NCBI RefSeq assembly: GCF_009856295.1
Contig: NZ_WMEU01000002.1
Location: forward strand, 248,001 to 312,000
DNA length: 64,000 nt
Source of the DNA: Pontibacillus yanchengensis
Lineage (GTDB): Bacteria > Bacillota > Bacilli > Bacillales > BH030062
Reading direction: 5' to 3'
Part shown: one piece after another, positions 29,265 to 39,360 of the stretch
Position numbering within the stretch: the first letter of the stretch is position 1
How the letters are laid out: every line of letters begins with the position of its first letter
The notes under the pieces: generated by a model
Database searches by the model: none
What the model was told of the DNA's origin: nothing
The model's input: the letters and a program-made list of their open reading frames with translations, nothing else
Position numbers and translations under genes: made by a program

Positions 29265-29603
29265 GTGAAGGGACAAACAAATTTTATTTTAGCGCTAGTA
29301 TTTGCACTTATTGTTGCAATTTTTGCAGTCTTTAATGTTGATGCTGTTGAAGTAAATTATCTATTTGGAACAGGCCAAGCCCCTCTTATATTAATTATTC
29401 TAGGCTCGGTCCTCATGGGTGGTATTATTACGGGTACGTTTGGGATGGTACGAATTTATAGATTACAACGACAAAAAAGGTCTCTTGAACAAAGACTTCA
29501 ACAATATGAATCAACTTCACCAATGGAACATGAAGACAATAATCAAGATTCTTCCCCACTGGAGGAAAATTCTCGAAAAGACGATCCTGTTAAACATTCA
29601 TAA
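29265..29603 (+). CDS. LapA-family (DUF1049) membrane protein, YrvD-type
   Basis: A 112-residue protein with two membrane segments (FILALVFALIVAIFAVFNVD and APLILIILGSVLMGGIITG), separated by the VEVNYLFG motif of the LapA/DUF1049 family, then a coiled, charged tail (RLQRQKRSLEQRLQQYES). The start is GTG at 29265, 8 bases after AGGAG; an in-frame GTG at 29256 overlaps that site. The position before recJ matches yrvD of B. subtilis. In E. coli the LapA relatives take part in lipopolysaccharide assembly, which cannot apply here. Confidence 0.83.
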   Translation: MKGQTNFILALVFALIVAIFAVFNVDAVEVNYLFGTGQAPLILIILGSVLMGGIITGTFGMVRIYRLQRQKRSLEQRLQQYESTSPMEHEDNNQDSSPLEENSRKDDPVKHS

Positions 29604-29675
29604 TGGACGAGAATGCAAGTCAAGTCCCAAGAGTTTACTAAATGTTTTCCTATAAAAAACAAAATCAAATTCCGT

Positions 29676-29704
29676 TTGATACCCTTGTCGTGCTCTTGTA
29701 TAAT
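29676..29704 (+). promoter_or_regulatory. Sigma-A promoter for recJ-apt
   Basis: TTGATA at 29676 and a consensus TATAAT at 29699 are separated by exactly 17 bases, 21 bases before the recJ start. Confidence 0.8.
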
Positions 29705-29725
29705 TAGTGCGTCAGGGGTGAATCT

Positions 29726-32077
29726 ATGTTACGTAGTAAAGCGAAATGGAATTTTGTTCAAGGTGAAGAACATTCCTTACCTATAGATGACTCATTATCA
29801 TCATTAACACAACAATTATTAAGACAAAGAGGCATTCATACGAAAGAAGCTGCAGAGCAGTTTTTATCACCACAGTTACAACAATTACATGATCCAATGC
29901 TAATGAACGATATGGATAAAGCAGTAGAAAGAGTTAAAGACGCTATCTCTAAGGGAGAGCGTATCCTTGTATTCGGAGACTACGATGCTGATGGTGTGAG
30001 TTCTACAGCTGTTATGATGGAAACACTTCGAGAATTGGGAGCTGAGGTGGCCTATTATATACCAAACCGTTTTACGGAAGGTTACGGTCCTAATGAGGAA
30101 GCATTTCGAAACGCTAAAGAAGAAGATGTAGCACTTATTATTACAGTTGATACTGGTATTGCTGCACACCATGAAGCCAAAGTAGCGAAAGAATTAGGAA
30201 TAGATTTAATTATTACGGATCACCACGAGGTTCAGGAAAGCTTACCCGAAGCGTATGCTATCGTGCATCCTAAATGTTCGAGTTCTTACCCATTTCAAGA
30301 ACTTGCAGGTGTAGGGGTAGCATTTAAATTTGCTCACGCACTTCTTGGTGACTTTCCGAAGCATCTGCTAGATTTAGTTGTGATTGGTACAATTGCAGAT
30401 TTAGTACCTCTCCATGACGAGAACAGGGTTTTGTCTTACTATGGATTACAAGCACTCTCTCGTTCTGTAAGACCTGGATTTCAAGCGTTACGCCAACTAT
30501 GCGGGATTGAGGGTCCATTAACAGAAGAGGATATTGGTTTTGCGATTGGTCCACGTATAAATGCGGTCGGCCGTCTCCAAAATGCTTCACCAGCAGTGGA
30601 GCTGTTGTTAACAGAGGACGATGATGAAGCAGCTTACTTAGCTAATCAAATTCAAGAGTTAAATCAGGAACGACAGCAAATTGTTGCTGATATAGCTAAA
30701 GAAGCAGAAACTATGTTAGATGCTGAGGGTGATGATTTACCTTCTGTAATCGTTGTAGCTAAGGAAGGTTGGAACCAAGGTGTCCTAGGAATTGTTGCTT
30801 CGCGGCTTGTAAGAAGGTTTGACAGGCCAGTCATTGTGTTAACGATAGATCCAGAAACTGAGACAGCTAAAGGCTCAGCACGTAGTATTGATGCTTTTGA
30901 TTTATTTACTAATTGTATGCAAATTCGTGACTTGTTTACACACTTTGGTGGACATGCCCAAGCTGCAGGTATGACACTTCCGGTAGAAAACGTAGATACA
31001 GTACGAGCAGCGTTATCTCAACAAGCTAATGAACAACTTCATCCGGATGATTTCAGGGAGGTACTATCCATTGATGGGACACTCGACCTTTCCCAGGTAT
31101 CCTTAGACACAATTGACGAAATCAATCAATTAGCTCCATTTGGTATGGGGAATCCAAAGCCACTCTTTTGTATAGATCGTTCAGCACCTGCTGAGATTAG
31201 ACAGATTGGTAGTAACTTGAATCACTTAAAAATGAAATTCAAGGATGATAAGAATGAGCTTGACGCAATCGGATTTGGTTTAGGTGAACTTTATACAAAG
31301 TTGGCACCACAGTCTGCTATGACAACTGTGGGGGAATTATCCATTAATGAATGGAATGGGCGAAAAAAGCCACAATTCATGATGAAGGATATTCGTGTAG
31401 ATGAATGGCAACTATTTGATTTACGAGGTAGCCGTCATCTGAAAAAAGCAGTTACCACTGTGCCGCAAGACAATGCAGTGGCTGTATTCTTTCATCCTGT
31501 TACAGCTGAGCATGAATGGGTATGGGAATATTTTGATGTGTTGCAGATTGAGGATGAGGAAATGGTAGAGGAACTGCCATTAGATGAGGTGGATCATCTT
31601 ATTCTAATGGACCTGCCTCAATCCTTGGACCGTCTAGCTACACTAGTACAAAATATGAATCCTAAGAACATACATGCTTGCTATCGAACAGACGACGCAG
31701 CGTTTTTAAAAACTGTTCCAACTAGAGATCATTTTAAGTGGTTCTATGCGATGTTATTGAAACGGAAACAGCTTCACCTTGAAAAAGAGGGGCCAAAATT
31801 GGCAGCACATAAAGGCTGGTCTAAAGATGCAGTAGAATTTATATCTAACGTGTTTTTTGAATTAGAATTTGTTAAAATAGAGAATGGACTTGTGACGCTT
31901 AATTCGAATCCTTCTAAAAAGGATCTTTCAGAATCAGCGTTATATCAATCTAAACATGAATATGTAAATGTCGAACAAACATTATATTTCTCATCCTATC
32001 GACAGTTAAAATCTTGGTTCGATGAGCAAATGAATCGAGTTGTGCAGGCTAAGGAGGAAGTAACAAATGAACCTTAA
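29726..32077 (+). CDS. recJ: Single-stranded-DNA-specific exonuclease RecJ
   Basis: 5'-3' exonuclease of recombination and repair. The 783-residue protein has the DHH phosphoesterase core with [13 protein letters not shown] (about residue 83), [10 protein letters not shown], and [10 protein letters not shown]. The DHHA1 part carries [12 protein letters not shown] (about residue 410), then an OB region, and a C-terminal extension of about 200 residues (RecJ_C) typical of Bacilli. AGGGGTGA lies before the ATG. The 3' end overlaps apt by 11 nt, so the two are probably coupled. Confidence 0.97.
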   Translation: MLRSKAKWNFVQGEEHSLPIDDSLSSLTQQLLRQRGIHTKEAAEQFLSPQLQQLHDPMLMNDMDKAVERVKDAISKGERILVFGDYDADGVSSTAVMMETLRELGAEVAYYIPNRFTEGYGPNEEAFRNAKEEDVALIITVDTGIAAHHEAKVAKELGIDLIITDHHEVQESLPEAYAIVHPKCSSSYPFQELAGVGVAFKFAHALLGDFPKHLLDLVVIGTIADLVPLHDENRVLSYYGLQALSRSVRPGFQALRQLCGIEGPLTEEDIGFAIGPRINAVGRLQNASPAVELLLTEDDDEAAYLANQIQELNQERQQIVADIAKEAETMLDAEGDDLPSVIVVAKEGWNQGVLGIVASRLVRRFDRPVIVLTIDPETETAKGSARSIDAFDLFTNCMQIRDLFTHFGGHAQAAGMTLPVENVDTVRAALSQQANEQLHPDDFREVLSIDGTLDLSQVSLDTIDEINQLAPFGMGNPKPLFCIDRSAPAEIRQIGSNLNHLKMKFKDDKNELDAIGFGLGELYTKLAPQSAMTTVGELSINEWNGRKKPQFMMKDIRVDEWQLFDLRGSRHLKKAVTTVPQDNAVAVFFHPVTAEHEWVWEYFDVLQIEDEEMVEELPLDEVDHLILMDLPQSLDRLATLVQNMNPKNIHACYRTDDAAFLKTVPTRDHFKWFYAMLLKRKQLHLEKEGPKLAAHKGWSKDAVEFISNVFFELEFVKIENGLVTLNSNPSKKDLSESALYQSKHEYVNVEQTLYFSSYRQLKSWFDEQMNRVVQAKEEVTNEP

Positions 32078-32579
32078 AGATTATATAACAGTGGTAGAAG
32101 ATTGGCCTTCTGAGGGTATTAAATTTAAGGACATTACCACGTTAATGGATAATGGGACTGCTTTTAAATACGCAGTTGACCAAATCGTTGAATATGCAAA
32201 TGAAAAAGAAATTGATTTAGTAGTAGGACCAGAAGCTCGTGGCTTTATTATTGGCTGTCCTGTTTCTTATTCAATGGAAGTAGGCTTTGCTCCAGTTCGA
32301 AAAGAAGGAAAGTTACCACGTGAAACGATTAAAGTTGACTATGGCCTTGAGTATGGTGAAGATGTATTGACCATTCATAAAGATGCCATTAAACCTGGCC
32401 AACGCGTTCTAATAACAGATGATTTATTAGCGACAGGCGGTACAATTGAAGCAACGATTAACTTAGTAGAGCAACTTGGTGGAAAAGTAGTAGGATGTGC
32501 ATTCTTAATCGAATTAACCTACCTACATGGCCGAGATAAACTAGATGGATACGATGTATTAACATTAATGCAATACTAA
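32067..32579 (+). CDS. apt: Adenine phosphoribosyltransferase
   Basis: Salvages adenine to AMP using PRPP. The 170-residue protein has the flavodoxin-like fold, [19 protein letters not shown], and the PRPP-binding loop [13 protein letters not shown]. The start lies inside the end of recJ after AAGGAGGAAG. The recJ-apt-relA order is widespread in Bacillota. Confidence 0.98.
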   Translation: MNLKDYITVVEDWPSEGIKFKDITTLMDNGTAFKYAVDQIVEYANEKEIDLVVGPEARGFIIGCPVSYSMEVGFAPVRKEGKLPRETIKVDYGLEYGEDVLTIHKDAIKPGQRVLITDDLLATGGTIEATINLVEQLGGKVVGCAFLIELTYLHGRDKLDGYDVLTLMQY

Positions 32580-32584
32580 GATAA

Positions 32585-32614
32585 AAAAAGAGTGCTCAGT
32601 TTGAGTACTCTTTT
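32585..32614 (+). terminator. Rho-independent terminator after apt
   Basis: AAAAGAGTGCTCA and TGAGTACTCTTTT pair around GTT with a T-rich end. The A-rich 5' side could also allow it to work in reverse. Confidence 0.9.
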
Positions 32615-32639
32615 CCTATAGAAAACGGAAAAAAAGTGA

Positions 32640-32693
32640 TATAATGAATACAATTCATAACTTTTACCTCATAGGGTAGAAGTTTTCTTTTTC
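32640..32693 (+). promoter_or_regulatory. TATAAT box followed by a terminator-like hairpin in the relA leader
   Basis: A TATAAT at 32640, with only a weak -35 match (TATAGA, 17 bases upstream), is followed within 20 bases by AACTTTTACC (32659) pairing with GGTAGAAGTT (32675) and then a T-rich tract. This could make a very short transcript, or attenuate transcription into relA. Another inverted repeat, GGGTATAT/ATATACCC, lies at about 32749-32792. Confidence 0.4.
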
Positions 32694-32905
32694 AAATCTA
32701 GTTTATTCTCAGGTGAAAAAGTAATCTTTTGGTTGATGCTCTAAAAGGGGTATATAAAGTTATAAGCAACATAAGCTAAACCATTCATATACCCTTACAT
32801 GGATAAGTTGCAATGTTTTTCTAACAATAGAGGTTTTTGATAATATATACCATATAAATCGTCTTTGAAAAGGATAGGGCGAATTTTTTCTATAAAGGTG
32901 ATCGG

Positions 32906-35113
32906 ATGTCTAAAGATAAAATTTTGACAGCAGATGAAGTGATAGAGCAGGCGAGTGGGTATCTTTCTGAGGAAGATACCGCATTTATTCGTCGTGCCTA
33001 CGATTTTGCTCAAGACTCGCATAAAGAACAATATCGTAAATCAGGAGAGCCTTATATCATTCATCCTGTCCAGGTAGCTAGTATCCTAGTGGAACTTGAA
33101 ATGGATCCTGTGACCATTGCAGGAGGTTTCTTACACGATGTTGTTGAAGATACAAATGTTACCGTAGAAGACTTAGAGAATACATTTAATAAAGAAGTCG
33201 CCATGCTAGTGGATGGTGTTTCGAAGCTAGGAAAGATTAAATATAAATCCAAAGAAGCTCAACAAGCAGAAAATCATCGAAAAATGTTTGTTGCGATGGC
33301 GAAAGATATACGCGTAATTCTAATTAAGCTTGCAGACCGCCTACACAACATGAGGACGTTAAAACATCTTCCTCCTGAAAAACAGCGGCGCATTTCGAAT
33401 GAGACTCTAGAAATCTTTGCTCCACTAGCTCATCGATTGGGAATATCAACAATTAAATGGGAATTAGAAGACACAGCTTTACGATATTTAAATCCTCAAC
33501 AATATTATCGTATTGTTCACTTAATGAAGCAAAAAAGGAATGAACGTGAATATTATATTGGTGAAGTGATGGATGAAATCCAAAAGCAACTGGATGAAGT
33601 AAATATCGAGGCTGATTTTTCTGGGCGTCCAAAACACTTATACAGCATTTACCGGAAAATGGTGCTAGAAAATAAACAGTTTAACGAAATCTATGATCTG
33701 TTAGCAGTACGAGTACTTGTAAATAGTATTAAGGATTGTTATGCCGTACTTGGTATCATTCATACATGCTGGAAACCAATGCCAGGAAGATTCAAAGACT
33801 ATATTGCCATGCCAAAACCAAACCTCTATCAATCCTTGCATACGACTGTTATTGGACCTAAAGGTGATCCTTTAGAGGTTCAGATTCGTACACATGACAT
33901 GCATGAGATTGCGGAATATGGTATCGCTGCACACTGGGCTTATAAAGAAGGCAAGAATGTAGACCAAAGTTCTCAATCTTTTGACGAACGACTTAGTTGG
34001 TTTAGAGAAATTCTCGAGTGGCAGAATGAAACTCATGATGCTGAAGAATTTATGGAATCCCTTAAAGTGGATTTATTCTCTGATATGGTCTATGTCTTTA
34101 CCCCAAAAGGGGATGTAATTGAACTTCCATCAGGATCTGTACCAATAGATTTTGCCTATCGTATTCATACAGAAGTAGGGAATCAAACAATTGGAGCTAA
34201 AGTGAATGGAAAGATGGAGCCATTGGATTACAAGTTGAAAACGGGGGACATTTTAGAAATCATGACCTCCAAACATTCCTATGGCCCATCTAAAGATTGG
34301 ATTAAGATTACTCAAACATCACAAGCCAAAAATAAAATTAAACAATTCTTCAAAAAGCAACGTCGAGACGAGAATATTGCCAAAGGTAAAGAGCTTGTCG
34401 AGAAAGAAATTCGTTCATTAGAAATAGAGCCGAAGGATGTTCTTACCACAGACAACCTTAAAAAGGTCTCGGAGAAATTCAACTTTAATAATGAAGAAGA
34501 TATGTATGCTGCCGTTGGATATCAGGGTATTACAGCGGCTCAAATTGCGACGAGACTGACCGAAAAGATACGAAAAAAACAACCTAAAAAACAGGACTTA
34601 GAACAAACGTTAGAAGGGGTCCAGAATGAAATTAAAGCTCCTTCAGGGCCTTCTAAGAAAAAGGATTCAGGAGTCAAAGTAAAGGGTGTAGATAATTTAC
34701 TCGTAAGACTCTCAAGGTGTTGTAATCCTGTTCCTGGTGACGAGATAGTTGGTTATATCACAAAAGGTCGTGGCGTATCTGTTCATCGTGCGGATTGCCC
34801 GAACGTACAAACCGAAGATGTGAAGCATCGATTACTTCCTGTTGAATGGGAGAATACCGGTGAAGATAGTAAACAGTACAGTCTTGATATTGAAATCTCT
34901 GGCTATGATCGAAGAGGATTATTAAATGAAGTTCTGCAAGCGGTCAACGAGACAAAGACGAATATTACGGCTGTATCAGGTAAGTCAGATCGGAATAAAA
35001 TGGCTACAATCAATATGACAATTATGATTCATAACATTAGTCACCTACGTAAAATAGTCGATCGTATTAAGCAAATTCCAGATGTGTACACAGTAAGACG
35101 AATGCTGCAATAA
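32906..35113 (+). CDS. relA: Bifunctional (p)ppGpp synthetase/hydrolase RelA (Rel)
   Basis: Makes and degrades the stringent alarmone. The 735-residue protein has the HD hydrolase domain (about 45-155; [13 protein letters not shown] and [12 protein letters not shown]), the synthetase domain (about 225-340; [13 protein letters not shown]), TGS (about 390-450; [20 protein letters not shown]), a zinc-finger region ([14 protein letters not shown]), and a C-terminal ACT domain. Both active sites look intact. The ATG at 32906 lies after AAAGGTGATCGG. Confidence 0.97.
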   Translation: MSKDKILTADEVIEQASGYLSEEDTAFIRRAYDFAQDSHKEQYRKSGEPYIIHPVQVASILVELEMDPVTIAGGFLHDVVEDTNVTVEDLENTFNKEVAMLVDGVSKLGKIKYKSKEAQQAENHRKMFVAMAKDIRVILIKLADRLHNMRTLKHLPPEKQRRISNETLEIFAPLAHRLGISTIKWELEDTALRYLNPQQYYRIVHLMKQKRNEREYYIGEVMDEIQKQLDEVNIEADFSGRPKHLYSIYRKMVLENKQFNEIYDLLAVRVLVNSIKDCYAVLGIIHTCWKPMPGRFKDYIAMPKPNLYQSLHTTVIGPKGDPLEVQIRTHDMHEIAEYGIAAHWAYKEGKNVDQSSQSFDERLSWFREILEWQNETHDAEEFMESLKVDLFSDMVYVFTPKGDVIELPSGSVPIDFAYRIHTEVGNQTIGAKVNGKMEPLDYKLKTGDILEIMTSKHSYGPSKDWIKITQTSQAKNKIKQFFKKQRRDENIAKGKELVEKEIRSLEIEPKDVLTTDNLKKVSEKFNFNNEEDMYAAVGYQGITAAQIATRLTEKIRKKQPKKQDLEQTLEGVQNEIKAPSGPSKKKDSGVKVKGVDNLLVRLSRCCNPVPGDEIVGYITKGRGVSVHRADCPNVQTEDVKHRLLPVEWENTGEDSKQYSLDIEISGYDRRGLLNEVLQAVNETKTNITAVSGKSDRNKMATINMTIMIHNISHLRKIVDRIKQIPDVYTVRRMLQ

Positions 35114-35126
35114 GGGGCGAAGAACA

Positions 35127-35573
35127 ATGAGAGCTGTCATCCAAAAAGGAAAACATGCTAGTGTGACAGTAGATGGACAAATTACTGGTGAAATCGAAAA
35201 AGGACTAGTTGTTCTATTAGGTGTCACACATGATGATACAGAAGAAGATGCTAAATATGTAGCTGAAAAAATCGTTAACCTACGAATCTTTGATGATAAT
35301 CAAGGAAAAATGAACTATTCCCTCAAGGATATAGAAGGACAAGTTCTCTCTATATCACAGTTCACCTTGTATGGTGACTGCCGAAAAGGACGACGTCCAA
35401 ACTTCATGAACGCAGCAAAACCTGAACCTGCGAAGGAACTTTATGAGACGTTCAATTCTCTTGTGCGGCAACAAGGAGTTGAGGTGGAAACAGGTAGTTT
35501 TGGCGAGATGATGGATGTTCAACTTACTAATGTTGGACCTGTTACGCTCATAATAGAAAGTGATGATCGTTAG
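35127..35573 (+). CDS. dtd: D-aminoacyl-tRNA deacylase
   Basis: Hydrolyses D-aminoacyl-tRNAs and Gly-tRNA(Ala). The 148-residue protein shows the DTD motifs [10 protein letters not shown] (SQFTLYG) and [10 protein letters not shown] (close to the NxPxxP-type signature, here ending [20 protein letters not shown]). GGGGCGAAG lies before the ATG and it starts 13 nt after relA. The relA-dtd pair is conserved. Confidence 0.96.
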   Translation: MRAVIQKGKHASVTVDGQITGEIEKGLVVLLGVTHDDTEEDAKYVAEKIVNLRIFDDNQGKMNYSLKDIEGQVLSISQFTLYGDCRKGRRPNFMNAAKPEPAKELYETFNSLVRQQGVEVETGSFGEMMDVQLTNVGPVTLIIESDDR

Positions 35574-35632
35574 TCCATTTGAAATGGCATCAACGTAAGA
35601 AATGAATTGCACAATCATATCACTATATGTCT

Positions 35633-35665
35633 AAAAAGCATGAGGTTTCTATACTTCATGCTTTT
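35633..35665 (+). terminator. Rho-independent terminator after dtd
   Basis: AAAAAGCATGA and TCATGCTTTTT pair with a short loop, ending in T. Confidence 0.92.
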
Positions 35666-35821
35666 TCTTATATCTCTATTACGCCTGAGAAGTCCTCATC
35701 CTTTCCAGAAAAGGATTTACATGTTAACTTGTTGTTACATATAGTTACAATCTCTAAAATCCACTAGTTTTGAATGATAGTGTTTCATGAAGGATAAAGC
35801 TTTAGGATGTTTTGTAAATTA

Positions 35822-36273
35822 TCAAGTCTCTATATGATTTGATCGACTGGTGATGTAGCGAAAGAAAGCTTGAGCAAATAGTGCGAATAATAGAGTGCTC
35901 AAAGTTTCCCGCCAACCAATCGACTTGAAAACTTCTTCAGGCAATATAAAAGTGTACGCTAAATACAATAGGAACAATCCTCCTTGAAGTAGCTTCAATG
36001 TCTTGGCGTCTGCCTCATTCTTTTGAGATACTAGCCTCTCATCAATTTCGGCTACAAATCCTTTAGGTTCCTTCTTTAATTTTTACAAGTTTTAAATAAT
36101 AAGCCAATGCTACACTGAAAGGGATAAGCGACAAGGCGAAGAAGACTTTGTTGTTAAAGGGAAAATTCATAGTTTCCAAGGCAGTCCAAGTTAAAAAAAT
36201 GCTATACCAAGAAACAAAGAAGTGCGAATAATTATTCTTGTTTCCGTAAGTATTTTATCGTAGCATTTTTCAT
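35822..36273 (-). pseudogene. Frameshifted small membrane-protein gene
   Basis: On the minus strand an AGGAGG site precedes ATG at 36273, which opens MKNATIKYL. The coding signal then changes frame at least three times: TETRIIIRTSLFLGIAFF; LTWTALETMNFPFNNKVFFA continuing to KLVKIKEGT; then PKGFVAEIDERLVSQKNEAD and a second hydrophobic part (LLQGGLFLLYLAYTFILP), ending ITSRSNHIET at 35822. Joined, these give about 150 residues with four membrane segments. I do not recognise the family. The multiple shifts make it a pseudogene rather than a sequencing slip. Confidence 0.7.
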
Positions 36274-36481
36274 TCCTCCTAAAATAAATTATAAAATGGA
36301 AGTTTTATTAGTGTTTGGTAAGCCATTCAACTAGTGAAGCAGTTTAGTCATAGTAGGTTATCTCAATTTTTATTCAAATTATATACAATAATAGGTTTAT
36401 AAGAAGGTATCTATGAGCTGAATGGATTTAGATATAAACGGAAAGCACTTCTTATTTGCAGATAGTTCAATAAAGGAGATA

Positions 36482-36740
36482 ATGAACAATTATGATTTGT
36501 CTGATCTCAATAGTTGCAGATTTCTAACAAGGGACTTAATTGACATAAGAACAGGGCTTTTACAAAGGGTTAGTCTTTAGAAGGGATGGACATATTAAAT
36601 TGTGGAAAGTAAATGGTATGGAAAAGGCTTGGGTGGTAATTAAATCGGGGAGGATGGATTTATTATTTACGATGTTGCCAATCGCTATATGAGTGACTAC
36701 AGGGGTTGCTTACTGAAGAACAATTTATAACTAAATCAAA
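36482..36740 (+). pseudogene. Possible decayed coding stretch
   Basis: A frame opening MNNYDLSDLNSCRFLTRDLI stops at 36580. Other frames continue with coding-like text (RRDGHIKLWKVNGMEKAWVV, then DGFIIYDVANRYMSDYRGC). No single frame spans the stretch and no family is recognised. It may be the remains of one gene. Confidence 0.3.
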
Positions 36741-36758
36741 AACGCAGAGGCATTGAAG

Positions 36759-37443
36759 TGCCCCCTGTCAAGTAGACAGTGGAAATAATATAAAGTTTTA
36801 AGCGGCTTTAGCTCTATATTCCATAGGGCTAAGGCCGTTTAATCTTTCTTGGTATCTTTCATGATTGTCGAGACATGCTTTGGTGTATTCCTACTTTATC
36901 TATCTTTCGTTTAAAACCATGTGAAGTATATTGAAACCCACGATCACTATGTATTATGGGGGACTCGTCTTTTAACATGAGATCGCATAATCTAACGTTT
37001 CAAACACCAGTTGATTATTATTGGAATGCCCTAAAACATAACTTACAATGGATCCATCATAAAGGTCACGGATTGCACTCAAATAAGCTTTTTTGGAGGG
37101 ACCATACTTAAACTCCGTGACATCCTTTACCCATTTTTCATTTGGTTGTACAGCTTCGAACTCTCTATTTAGAACGTTTTCTGCTACATGGTCTGGCGTT
37201 GAACGTTTATAGACTTTCTTTTTCACTCGAGTAACAGAGCGCATATTCGACAGCTTCATTAAACGATAAATTCTCTTATGATTAAGTTTCTCTTCAAATT
37301 TTCGATTCATTGATGGAATAATGTTCGTTACGAATAAGGTTAATAATAGTAAGTTTCTCCACAGTAGAAAAAGAACTTCTCGACATACAAAAACCCCCTA
37401 AGATAAACAGTTTTATTTTTATACTGTCACCTTAGGGGGAGCA
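36759..37443 (-). mobile_element. IS3-family (IS150-like) insertion sequence remnant
   Basis: The ends are TGCCCCCTGTC (left) and, reading inward on the other strand, TGCTCCCCCTAAGGTGACAG (right), the TG...CA ends typical of IS3 elements. The element is only 685 bp against about 1.4 kb or more for intact relatives. No target duplication is evident. Just inside the right end a hairpin pairs CCCCCTAAG with CTTAGGGGG. Confidence 0.85.
36798..37386 (-). pseudogene. IS3-family transposase remnant (OrfA start fused to internally deleted OrfB)
   Basis: An ATG at 37386 opens MSRSSFSTVEKLTIINLIRN, an OrfA N-terminus, which is broken after about 28 residues. OrfB sequence follows in another frame from 37310 (NRKFEEKLNHKRIYRLMKLS; WVKDVTEFKYG with the first catalytic Asp; LYDGSIVSYV with the second). 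After HSDRGFQYTSHGFKRK and QSMSR the text jumps to DNHERYQERLNGLSPMEYRA, so the segment carrying the catalytic Glu is missing. The element cannot transpose on its own. Confidence 0.85.
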
Positions 37444-37544
37444 TCTCACATATCTCAATTCCTCTGCGTTTTTTTATATGATCTAGTTGTGGCCATATAC
37501 GGTTTAGATTGTTTTAGTTACCTAAGTAAACTTTTATTCATGCC

Positions 37545-39044
37545 TTACTTTGTAAGATACTCACTTACACCTTGTACAATACCTTTTGTGATATTTTCTT
37601 GGTATTTAGCTGTCTTAACAAGTTTCTCTTCATTTTCATTAGACAAAAAACCTAATTCTAATAATAAACCTGGTTGGCGATTTTCTCTAATTACATGAAA
37701 GTCTCCGAATTTGGCTTTGCGATCATTCAATCCAGTTGATTGAATCATTGCATTTTGAACGGTACGAGCGAAATCTTTATGTTGGTCATGGTAATAAAAT
37801 GTTCCAATACCCTTCGCTTCCGGTGATTGGGGGAAGCTATTGTAATGTAAACTTAGAAATGCATCTGCTCTTTTAACATTTGACACTGTTGCTCTGGCAC
37901 TTAATGATATATAAGAATCATTTGCTCTTGTCATGATAACGTTAGCGCCCGCTAGTTCAAAGCGTTCTTTTAATCTATTGGCTGTTTTTATAACTAAATT
38001 TTTCTCATACATTCCACTAGCTCCAATTGTACCAACATCTCTTCCGCCATGCCCTGCATCGATAACAATTGTTTTATTCTTCAGTGTACCTGTTTTATTG
38101 GACATTTGTTCGATATCGGATGGAGTTGTGGTAACAATCCAATCTGCTACATACGCTGTCTTATTATTATAATTGATTTTGTACCAGTCATTTTCATGAG
38201 CTATGATTTCAAATACTTCGCCTTTAGAACCTCTTCCAACGATAGAGGAGTCTGTTGAAGCTCCGCCACGAATGTTTGTAGCATTATAGAGAAGTGTTAG
38301 CTGATCGGCATTAGATTGAGTGGTCTGTTGAGAAGTAGTGACGAGCCAGTTGGCTACCCAACCTTTCTTCCCATCTCCAAGCTTGATTTCATACCAATCA
38401 TTCTTTTCTTGAACATATGGATATTGTTCTCCATCCTTAACACTTCCAATAACCTTACTGTTTAGACTTCCCTTATTTCTAACATTTAGTGACGGAGTCT
38501 GTACAGTTATCGTTCCAATTTTTGAATTGGCTATGTCTTTCTTTGATGGTGAAGTGGAGGCTTGTTTGACCATAGATACATAATCTTTGTGTACCCAACC
38601 TTGCTTGTCATTAAAAGTGATCTGAATCCAATCACCTTTTGACTTCGTGGAGCTGTATTGGTCACCCTTTTGCAAATGACCGATTACTTTGTTTGAAGTG
38701 CTTGCACCATCTCGAACTCGTAACCAGTTAACAGTTGATGATACTTTCATAGAGCTTTTGGATATTTCATTATTTGTTACAGAAACTAACCAATTTGCTA
38801 CCCATCCAGTATTTTTATCCATCTGAATTTCTACCCAATTATCTTGTTCATCCAAGATGGGATAGTTTTCGTCTTTATGTACCTGTCCAATCTTTGCATG
38901 TGTTAACCCAGGACCGTTTCTAACATTTAAAGGGTCTACTTTTATTACAGCATTGCTAGATGCTGCTAGAGTAACGCTGGGAAAACATGCAATTCCTATG
39001 AAAAGAAGGAACAGAAGGGGAAAGTATCGCTTAGCATAAAAAAT
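37545..39044 (-). CDS. N-acetylmuramoyl-L-alanine amidase with four SH3b domains (YrvJ-type)
   Basis: Secreted cell-wall hydrolase. The open frame begins well upstream of any ATG: reading from ATT at 39044 it gives a signal peptide (FYAKRYFPLLFLLFIGIACF...LAA), then four SH3b wall-binding repeats, each with a xLNVRxG/LRVRDGA-type start and GWVANWLV-type end, and an Amidase_3 domain (about 320-499) with zinc ligands in VIDAGHGG, MYEKN and SLHYNS and the catalytic Glu in LLLELGFLSN. The GGAGG site lies 9 bases before the ATT. A TTG at 38855 would drop the signal peptide and half of the first SH3b. The position between dtd and hisS matches yrvJ of B. subtilis. Confidence 0.88.
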   Translation of the reverse strand: MFYAKRYFPLLFLLFIGIACFPSVTLAASSNAVIKVDPLNVRNGPGLTHAKIGQVHKDENYPILDEQDNWVEIQMDKNTGWVANWLVSVTNNEISKSSMKVSSTVNWLRVRDGASTSNKVIGHLQKGDQYSSTKSKGDWIQITFNDKQGWVHKDYVSMVKQASTSPSKKDIANSKIGTITVQTPSLNVRNKGSLNSKVIGSVKDGEQYPYVQEKNDWYEIKLGDGKKGWVANWLVTTSQQTTQSNADQLTLLYNATNIRGGASTDSSIVGRGSKGEVFEIIAHENDWYKINYNNKTAYVADWIVTTTPSDIEQMSNKTGTLKNKTIVIDAGHGGRDVGTIGASGMYEKNLVIKTANRLKERFELAGANVIMTRANDSYISLSARATVSNVKRADAFLSLHYNSFPQSPEAKGIGTFYYHDQHKDFARTVQNAMIQSTGLNDRKAKFGDFHVIRENRQPGLLLELGFLSNENEEKLVKTAKYQENITKGIVQGVSEYLTK

Positions 39045-39186
39045 GGTAATAAACCTCCTTCATCTTTGATTTAAAAATAAGTTCAACTAATCCTTTCAAC
39101 TTTTATTATAGAAAATCCTTTCGTTGATGTAAAAAATATCGGTGTTTTGGAGAAAATATAAGAAAATAGGTGGAAGGAAGTAGATA

Positions 39187-39360
39187 ATGAGGGAAAGTGA
39201 TAAGGAAGTTACCACGAAGAATCGGCATAACAGTGAATTGATAGGAACCATTCATTTAGGCACTATGGATACAGTTAGTCAAAAGTCCCTGATGACTGAA
39301 CCATTTGGTGTTAAGAAAGAAGATGTAAAAAAGGTTAAACAAAGTATGGAACGTTCTTGA
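39187..39360 (+). CDS. Small hypothetical protein, 57 residues
   Basis: ATG at 39187 has GGAAGGAAG about 6 bases upstream and the frame stays open for 57 codons. The product is charged and soluble, with LIGTIHLGTMDTVSQKSLMT in the middle and a Lys-rich end (KKEDVKKVKQSMERS). Not recognised. B. subtilis has a small gene, yrzK, at the same place before hisS; whether it is related is unknown. Confidence 0.5.
   Translation: MRESDKEVTTKNRHNSELIGTIHLGTMDTVSQKSLMTEPFGVKKEDVKKVKQSMERS

Larger units (their letters stand above)
36738..37473. repeat. Inverted repeat flanking the IS remnant (split terminator)
   Basis: AAAAACGCAGAGGCATTG at 36738-36755 and CAATTCCTCTGCGTTTTT at 37456-37473 are inverted repeats matching at 17 of 18 positions, just outside the IS ends. 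Together they look like one terminator hairpin into whose loop the IS inserted. Confidence 0.7.
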
